Shown here: positions 57,060 through 64,000 of the stretch, one piece after another | Layout: each line of letters begins with the position of its first letter | How positions within the stretch are numbered: the first letter of the stretch is position 1 | Assembly (NCBI GenBank): GCA_007258455.2 | Contig: VDFB02275662.1 | Coordinates: 1 to 64,000 of the forward strand | DNA length: 64,000 nt | Origin: Sequoia sempervirens | Taxonomy: Eukaryota; Streptophyta; Pinopsida; Cupressales; Cupressaceae | Direction: 5' to 3' | Position numbers and translations under genes: made by a program | The notes under the pieces: model-generated | Database searches by the model: none | What the model was told of the DNA's origin: nothing | What the model saw: the letters and a program-made list of their open reading frames with translations, nothing else

Positions 57060-57865
57060 GTGCTAGACTCTCCTTCATTTACATATTGTCTTCTACCACT
57101 ATTTGATTGTCCTCTTCATGTATAATTATTCTATTGCCTCCTTAACAACTTCTCTTTCATCTTTAAATAATCTTCATATGTCTTTCATACTAAACTCATA
57201 TTGAATAGACATGGTGTTTGTTAGATGCCTTGAAATTATTTCTTCATCATCCTTAATAATTTCCCCTAAAAAACTTATATGATAATCTACTAGTAGGAAT
57301 TTAACCTTCAATTTCAGAATCATCTAATCCCAAGATTTGATTTTCTCCATACCTCTTAGACTTTGTCTCTCTATTTGTACATGAACCCACCATAAGAATG
57401 CATAACCTTTTAACTTAGTACAAGTAAATTTCACCTTCTTAGGATCCACCATAGGCATAATCAAAATAATATCCAAATCCATAATAAAATCTATAAGCTC
57501 CTCAAAGACTAGAATTCCATTACAGTAGGGGCTATCCAACATTGGTTTACTACCCCTTTGAAATAGCTTTAAAAAATTAATTTTCAAGTTCATCCATTGT
57601 GTCGTCCACATCAAGTTCTTGACCTTCTACTTCTTCATCTTCAATTACACCCTCAAAGCATTCTCATCTTCTTTGTGTTGTATCCATTGTGTCCAACATG
57701 GTTGTAATGCCTCTCAACATCTCTTTTATACCTCTAAGCCTAGGTTATCTTAGTCTTCCTCTATACACCATGTCTTGTTATCACTACTCTTTACAATTAT
57801 AAGAATCTTACTACCTACAATAATTTTATTAGTGATTCTTCAAGACACAACCCAAGAAGAAACAT
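57060..57865 (-). pseudogene. Ty3/gypsy gag remnant (minus strand)
   Basis: Minus strand: DSPYCNGILVFEELIDFIMD, then VDPKKVKFTCTKLKGYAFLW and WVHVQIERQSL with MEKIKSWD, followed in the same direction by LKVKFLLVDYHISF. These match the plant gypsy gag core (PY.NG...PEEL.DW, DPKKVK.A..KLKG.A..WW, W..M...L..KFLP.DY). It starts with coiled residues near 57780 and degrades toward 57060. Confidence 0.8.
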
Positions 57866-57866
57866 T

Positions 57867-57878
57867 TCTCTAGTACCA
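57867..57878 (-). other. Candidate primer-binding site
   Basis: Minus strand TGGTACTAGAG, similar to TGGTATCAGAG, just upstream of the gag remnant. Confidence 0.4.
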
Positions 57879-57883
57879 CTTGG

Positions 57884-58611
57884 TGTATTCTGGGAAAGAG
57901 GGTCTAGCTAAAGACTACATAAAGTTAGTATCTTGCTCTCTCAAATAATCACACAAGCTAGTTGAGAACACACAAATTATTTCTATTTGTATTAATATAG
58001 AATGTCATTTTTTATAAAATATTTACAACACATTTAAAGGATAAATTTAATTTTTCATGCTCAAAATTAAAGAAAACAAATTTTAAGGCTTTGATGGATG
58101 AACTATAGACTAAAAATAATTTTCTATGTTCCTCAATATTTTATTTTTTCCAAAATCTTCTTAGTTCAACCTTCTCTATTCTTCCTCACAATTTGACTTC
58201 CTTGAACTAGGAATTTAATATTCTCTTCCTGATCAAGAATTTATCTTTTCCTTCCTTCCATAATCATAAATAATGAATAATTACCATTGGAGATAAAAAA
58301 AAAATTGGGCTCCTTCCAATGATTAATTTTCCACTCTCAAAATGTTTTTGGAACTTCCAAACACCACCTTCCAACTTCCATCACCACTAGAAAATAAAAG
58401 GAAAAGAAATGTGTCCCCAAAAGTATTTGAATAATCACCACATGTAAGGAAGACTAGAAGTCATGAAAAAATAAAATGACCAACAACCCGGTCTTGAATT
58501 TTTTTGAACCGGTGCTACTAGTGATAAAAAATGCAAAGTCACAACCCCTTAGAAGATAATAAATCCCTAAGTGGAATGATAATTAATTATGTGTTCGAAG
58601 AGATCACTACA
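57884..58611 (-). repeat. Possible LTR of the minus-strand gypsy remnant
   Basis: Minus strand from TGTAGTGATCTC at 58611 to ...GAATACA at 57884, followed by the primer-binding-like site. The 3' half contains an LTR-like AATACAAATAGAAATAATTTGTG segment. No second copy is seen, so the outer boundary is tentative. Confidence 0.35.
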
Positions 58612-58719
58612 TATCCATTTGTCATTGATTATACTAATGAAAGCAATGATAATTATATTATAAAATCAACCCAACTTATCACTCAACACTAAATAGATGT
58701 ACCATGTTGCAATGTTGCT

Positions 58720-58945
58720 TGTATAGTCCAAATATGCCTATAAAAACTCTCAACATACCTATGAAAACTTCTAATATGCATATAGTAGCCTCCAATAGAC
58801 ATGCAGCGCATTATGGCTACAAGTAGTAATCTGATTAATGCTTGTATAAGTTTAGAGATGGCCTATATAAATTCATGTTACACATATAGAAGCTCACTAC
58901 ATGCTTGTAGCAACCTTGAAGTATGCATGTAGCAATATTCCTTGT
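58720..58945. repeat. Degenerate short repeats around 'atgcatgtagcaa'
   Basis: Variants of tatgcatgtagcaac / tatgcctataaaaact / catgcttgtagcaacc recur every 20-35 bp. Non-coding. Confidence 0.5.
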
Positions 58946-59135
58946 GCATGTTTGACAAATAATGTCTTTAGACAAATCAACCACAATAAAAGGGAGTTGA
59001 CTGTTTAATAAAAATAATACCTACTAATATTTTTGGTGACATAATGTGAACCTAAATGCCCTCACATCATTATTCATCTTTGAAATACAATGCAAGACCA
59101 ATTTTTATTCATTTTTTATAAGAGAACCCTCCTCA

Positions 59136-59369
59136 CACCAACACTAAACCCATGTTTAGTATGATAATACTCATACCCATGTCAATGGAGGGGCCTCCAT
59201 CTTCACTAATCTCATCTCCTCTAAAGATTCTCATTAAATATAGTGTGCTTGACCTACACCAAATCCATATTTAGTATGATAATAATCATAGATTTCAATA
59301 AAAGGGCCTCCATCTTCACTAATCCCTCTCCTCTGAAGATGCCCAATAAATATTGTGTGCTTTGACCTT
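59136..59369. repeat. Tandem duplication of a 115-118-bp unit
   Basis: Unit 1 59136-59254, unit 2 59255-59369: 'tttagtatgataat', 'gggcctccatcttcactaat', 'ctctgaagat' / 'ctctaaagat', 'aatatwgtgtgctt' shared. Non-coding. Confidence 0.85.
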
Positions 59370-62300
59370 ATCTATCTATTGTTCATCAACTATCACTAAA
59401 ATATATTCATGCTCTTCTATATTCCCATATACCAACAATGTCTTGTTTATGTGGATATAATTATTCCTTAAAAATAAGATAAACATCAACTACTAGGTCA
59501 TTAATCTAAGAAATTCATCATCAATTCACTCAATTTTCACTTTTCCAAGATGGAACTTCTCACAAATTTTACCTTAGCATTATTCCTTAATGATGTCACC
59601 TTTGAAGTTTAACATTAAATTTTAACAATTGAGTTTAATTGGTAGTTTTCTCTATGAATTAGTTGTATTCTACTTCTTTTATAATTGTTTGGCTTTATAA
59701 CTCAAGAGTTTAGTTAATTCTTGTGATTTATGTGATTTTATAGCCTTATTTTTTATTAAAAAAATTCAACCGTGGGTTTTTTCTTGAAGCTTAAAGGCCT
59801 TATTAGTACATGTTGAAGGTTGTACTATTACATTTTTTATTTTCTAATTAAACTATATGCAAAATAAACCAACTACATGTTTTGATTTATCTGTTGACAT
59901 CAAAACATTATTTCTCTCATGTAAAATCAAGATTTCTATTGGCTGAAATTATTTAGGGTCTTATTTGAGCCTTATATATTGATAGATACATTGAAATGAT
60001 ATATAAGAAAAATACACTCTACTTTTACTCTCAGATCTTCGTTTTATGCCCCTTTCTTTTCTTTATTAATTATTACTCTAATCTTTTTAAATAATTTTAT
60101 TTTCTAATTTAAAATATATATTTAATCACGTATACATATACTTTATTTTTCTTTCTTATTATTATTTTCATTCATTTATTTATCTAAATAAATAGATAGA
60201 TAGATTTTTATTTAAATTGTTAGTTTATTTATATATGTAGATAAGAAGAAATAAATCATAAACAATCTAAAAATAGGTAGTTTGAAAGATATGAATAAAG
60301 ATTTCAAGAAATTGGAATGCATGAAGATACAATATGAGAGCTTGAAGATGACACTAAGACTAATTAAGATGCTTGGATAGTGGAAGCCTATAAATTAAGA
60401 TTGAAACATACAATCTAGATTCAAAGTAAAGAAGAAAAAATAAAAATACCAATAAAATTATCAAAACTTTTAAACATAAACATCCTTTTAGTTGTGTAAT
60501 GTATGAAATTTGATCCAACAAAGAAAATATTAGTTCTCTTCCTCATTTGATTTCAATAGATACTACGTTACAATCAACTAACTCTTTTAGGAAAGAAATT
60601 AATATGCTATCAGTCTAATAGGAGCAAGTTAATCTAGTTGAACCTAACATATTTTACCCTTGAGAAATTATAGTTTTCCAACAAGTTAAAACACAATAAG
60701 AAATGAAATTTGTTGATTTACAAAGTAACAAATTACAAATTTATCAAATCAAGTATAAAACTATAAATGCAAGATAGAGACGAACTTGGACACCAAATTC
60801 AGGAGCCTCTATAAAGAACACTAGTGTATTAGGTGGATTTTTATGCATCGTGTAGTAGTACATATGATAGGAGTGATCAAGATTCATTGATTTTCTTGGA
60901 AACATGCTTAGTTTATGCAAAAATGAAACAATAACTACCAAGTAGATCACTAGGTAAAAAAATAAATCAAAAGAATAAGACTTAATCTATTCAACCAAAA
61001 GAAAATAATAAAACGATAGAAAAGAGAATATATTTGTAAACCCTTTGTGTGGTAGAATACCTTCGCCAAGAAGAACTTGTAGCTATAAGAAAGGAAAAAT
61101 GGTTGGGATTGTATAAAATCTTGTTAAGAGTGATCAAACCTCTATTTTGGTCTTTCAACCTCCACAATAACCAATATGATAAAGAGGGTAGAAAAATAGT
61201 GTGTGCTCTTATCATATGTGCATCTAAGAATTTAGAGTAGTGACAATGCAAGTAATATAAACTAGAATGAGGGTGATTGAAAGGATGTGAATATATTAAG
61301 GTGCCAAGGGCACTACAAAAAATACTGCAATAGCAATAAGAAAGTAAATAAGATAAGAGCAATGAAAACAAGAACAATGTCACCTCTTGAAGCATGGTGG
61401 AGCCAAAAGGGACAGGATTGTTGTCAAATGCCTCAAAACCTTCAAGAAGATTTTTTTTGTAGTGCTAGTGTGCCCACATGGAGGAACTAATACCAAAATG
61501 AGTGATTTAGGAAGTTGTAAAGAAAGAGATTTGTAGATAGATTGAGAGTATAAAAAATATAATATATAATAGGATCAAATGGAGGGAGATAAGGGAGCCA
61601 GCAAGTTGTTTAGATTTGTCCCAAATGGTTACCACTAATTTGGGCAGGTCACAAGTGGAAAATAGCTCAAAAATGACCATTGACTAAGAAACTATTGTGG
61701 GACATTAACACTTTACACATACATCTATGCACCACACTAGTGCCCAAACACTTTTAGCTTTAGGAAGGATAAAACACAAGAAAATAACAAGTTTAAGATA
61801 GTTGTAACATGGGTTTGTCCAAAAAGGACAATAGGACACAAGAGCTTTGCATCATGGGAGGAGAAGGCTAAGACAAGGGTTGAAATGAACCTAAAAAAAC
61901 ACTAGGGGAGATAAATACCAAAGTGAGCTCAAAATATAATGCGAAACTGCAAAGGTATACAATTTTTTCCATTACGAGTTACTCAATCTACAAGAAGAAT
62001 AACCATATAGGAAACAATTACAAACTAAGTGAACCTCTTTCATAACACTCCTCCAACTTCAAACTTCTTCTTGAATCTCATGCAAAGTTATATTTGATGG
62101 TCATATGATTGCCACCATTTTTAAAAAGTTGTATCACAAGAAAAAGAAAAATTTGTACCATGTTTCGAAAATAAAACTCTAGCAAAAAATCTACAAGATA
62201 AATTTCCCATCAACTAAATATGAAACACTAATTTCTAAATTTTAAGTAATTGAGCCGCTATTTTTAGCAATTACGTGTTCTTCACTCTTGTAAAAAGAAC

Positions 62301-62403
62301 AACCAACATTATTATGAGGTAAACACAAAGATATTGACCACATGAGGCATCACATATGTTTGAGATTATTAGTGATAGAAGGGAATTTTTGACATGGAAA
62401 TAC
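59370..62403. other. Long non-coding stretch with only chance ORFs
   Basis: AT-rich. ORFs at 60744-60950, 60991-61395, 61049-61240 and 61287-61490 show no domain and partly overlap on opposite strands. No LTR ends or RNA genes were recognised. Confidence 0.45.
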
Positions 62404-62478
62404 ATTAGATCTTGTATGTTTCCGGATTTGGTTGTGTAAACCCTTTTCCATCAAATCCAAAAACATACAAGATCTAAT
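62404..62478. repeat. 75-nt near-perfect hairpin (27-bp arms)
   Basis: Arms 62404-62430 and 62452-62478 are inverted complements with only two mismatched positions (cc at 62422-62423), separated by a 21-nt loop. Arm sequence begins attagatcttgtatgttt. It could be a tiny foldback transposon or a microRNA-precursor-like structure. No expression evidence is available. Confidence 0.8.
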
Positions 62479-62738
62479 ATTATAGACTATGAAAATTTAA
62501 TATCTTAGTAAAAATACACGCCAAAACATCATGTTATGCCATCATCTCACCTTCCCTCCAAGTATTTACTACTATCTTTATTATACCTCCTTGTCGCTTG
62601 AACAAACCACTTACAATAACACTCCATATTTGATAATTAAAATAAATTATTATTCATTAATAAAGAAGCATATTTTAACTTAGCTCATTAAAAGGTAAAA
62701 GATAAATACTGTAATAATGAACAAACTTCAAATTCCAA

Positions 62739-62753
62739 TACATAACAAATAAA
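62739..62753. repeat. SINE target-site duplication, left copy
   Basis: tacataacaaataaa, matching 62977-62991 with one mismatch. Confidence 0.75.
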
Positions 62754-62976
62754 ATAGCCCAAACGGGTAGTAGAGTTGGCTTGGGTAGTGGGTTTGCTCC
62801 CCATTGGTCTCAGGTTCGCCTATACTCCCGGATTTAAGAGGTGAGACTTCTTGCAGGCGAGGAATCTCACCTGCAGGGGACTAGTCTCGCCCTAGCTCGC
62901 CTTAAGTATCCAAGGTAAGGACTGATGGGCCGCTGAGCTGGGTCGCGAGAACACCATTGATGTATCAAAAAAAAAT
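62754..62976 (+). mobile_element. tRNA-derived SINE
   Basis: About 220 bp, much more GC-rich than its flanks. It starts with a box-A-like TAGCCCAAACGGG (62755-62767; an alternative box A lies at 62770-62781) and has a box-B-like GGTTCGCC at 62813-62820. The body includes 'gaatctcacctgcaggggac' and 'gatgggccgctgagctgggt', ending in tgtatc plus a nine-A tail (62967-62975). 15-bp TSDs flank it. It is transcribed by RNA polymerase III in principle and mobilised by a LINE. Family not identified. Confidence 0.85.
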
Positions 62977-62991
62977 TACATAAAAAATAAA
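62977..62991. repeat. SINE target-site duplication, right copy
   Basis: tacataaaaaataaa directly after the A-tail. Confidence 0.75.
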
Positions 62992-63030
62992 TATTAGTAA
63001 TAATGAACAAACTTCAAATTCTAATACATT

Positions 63031-64000
63031 AAAAATATAAATTTACAAATAATTACACCATCCAATCATTAAAAATATTCAACATATCTAATACTTTTTG
63101 TTTAAATAAAAACACAAACTTTCAAATCACATACTTTTCAAAAGTGATTCGCTTCCTTACGGGGGGTTTTAAATTCCTAAAGTTTAAAATTCCAAAATTG
63201 CTTATTCCCATATTAATTATACTCAATTCATTAGATTAAAGACCGTACGATTACGTCACATCTTACGTGTGAATATGACGTAGGCATGATGTCATAAACA
63301 AAGTAGATAGTTGATGGCATAAAGTTTTGTAGCCTCACACAACGACAAAAGTATTTAGGTAAGATATAATGTTTGTTCACATTCTCATCCAATCAAATTT
63401 AAAGTTTATGAGAATGAGTCCTTTTGGATTAAATGTAAATTAATTGGTTTAATGAATATCTAAGGAGGCAAAATTAATAAAGTATGGAATGACCAAACTT
63501 TATCCTAAAGTTAATAGTGTTATAATAATAGAGGCATGATTTTATTGGAATTATGATTGTCCAATGACTTCTTGCCACTTGTAATTAAAAATTAAGTGAA
63601 TAATGTTGTTGTCACACTTATCTTAGTGGAAACTCTTACACTTCAAATTGTCTATTAAGTGTTGTCACTTTTTTACCATTCAACCACTATCTTTATCATT
63701 TTCTATTAAATGTGAAACCACCAAAGTACCTTTAATTTATTCTTTTTGTTCAGTCTCATTTCCTTTTTTTCCTAGGTGGCCATGAAATTTGGTTTGTTAA
63801 GATTATCCATTTCTTGTTTTAAAATTATTTTACTTGTTCATTATTATTTTTTGGAAATTTTATGGTTTTGCTCGCATTTCTATTACTTGGTTTCTTTTGG
63901 AATTGAAAATATAAAAAATCTCAATTTCTTTTGTTTGCAAACGAAGAACATCGAGAACACCACAACATTCAAGGAGCTCACCAACCAAATAATTAACAAT
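63031..64000. other. Non-coding right-edge stretch with three ACGT motifs
   Basis: ACGT cores at 63253, 63265 and 63278 (ttACGTcac, cttACGTgtg, atgACGTagg), spaced 12 and 13 bp. The last 120 bp (63880-64000) become less AT-rich and purine-rich, which could be a 5' UTR, but no ATG-led ORF is visible before the window ends. Confidence 0.3.

Larger units (their letters stand above)
62712..63030. repeat. Older roughly 50-bp direct repeat flanking the SINE
   Basis: taataatgaacaaacttcaa then attcyaatacat occurs at 62712-62743 and 62998-63029. Removing the SINE and one TSD leaves two adjacent copies, so the SINE entered a pre-existing tandem duplication. Confidence 0.75.

Noticed and set aside
58490..58525. 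Inverted ccggt...accgg around 58495-58517 as a terminator or transposon end
   Set aside because: Arms are too short and imperfect, with no supporting context.
60744..61490. Cluster of ORFs on both strands between 60.7 and 61.5 kb
   Set aside because: Overlapping opposite-strand frames, simple composition, no domain or codon bias.
62756..62830. Possible functional tRNA gene
   Set aside because: Box A and B-like motifs are present but no cloverleaf can be drawn, and the unit ends in an A-tail with TSDs, so it is a SINE head.
1..64000. CRISPR arrays, operons, riboswitches, bacterial insertion sequences
   Set aside because: No regularly spaced identical repeats, no ribosome-binding-site-led gene clusters, and all coding remnants are eukaryotic retroelements.

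Overview
This window looks like intergenic DNA from a seed plant with a very large, repeat-rich genome. A gymnosperm (conifer-type) is my best guess. That is inferred from the AT-rich background, the long LTRs starting TGTAGACAC or TGTAATRYCCC, and the many layers of decayed LTR retrotransposons and LINEs with no intact host gene. I see no prokaryotic features, no CRISPR array and no convincing complete protein-coding gene. Almost every long reading frame is a piece of a retroelement or a shadow of one.

Layout. 1-1652: a probable minus-strand LTR running off the left edge. 1700-7570: decayed DNA with a coiled-coil ORF fragment, a 5S-rRNA-like sequence (4188-4300) and unrecognised ORF remnants. 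7570-12000: a very old LTR pair around a gutted interior. 12456-32151: a nested pair. A full-length LINE on the minus strand, bounded by a 14-bp target-site duplication (TSD), was split by a young 11.8-kb minus-strand LTR element. That element has two 968-bp LTRs with 4 differences and a 5-bp TSD (ccaac), and it is apparently non-autonomous. 32360-32720: endonuclease remnant of another LINE. 34055-42217: an LTR-like block, then a 3'-truncated plus-strand Ty3/gypsy element (LTR, primer-binding site, odd repeat-rich leader, gag, protease).

42209-47360: Ty1/copia wreckage consisting of a truncated LTR fused to reverse transcriptase, a 1,430-bp solo LTR (TSD gaaga) inserted between RT and RNase H, a 3' LTR, and then a second primer-binding site and gag start. 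47660-54299: a second, plus-strand LINE (ORF1 with zinc knuckle, endonuclease, RT, zf-RVT) ending in an (AC)n tail. 54300-64000: tandem duplications, a minus-strand Ty3/gypsy gag with an adjacent LTR, a tRNA-derived SINE with TSDs, and a 75-nt near-perfect hairpin.

The most interesting object is the minus-strand LINE. Between its RNase H domain and its TSD-defined 3' end lies about 1.8 kb of additional protein-coding remnant: a conserved-looking globular part, a basic-acidic-basic linker and a coiled coil. I do not recognise this as a standard part of plant LINEs. The second most interesting is the young LTR element, which carries one roughly 945-codon Asn/Gln/Thr/Pro-rich ORF and no visible pol.
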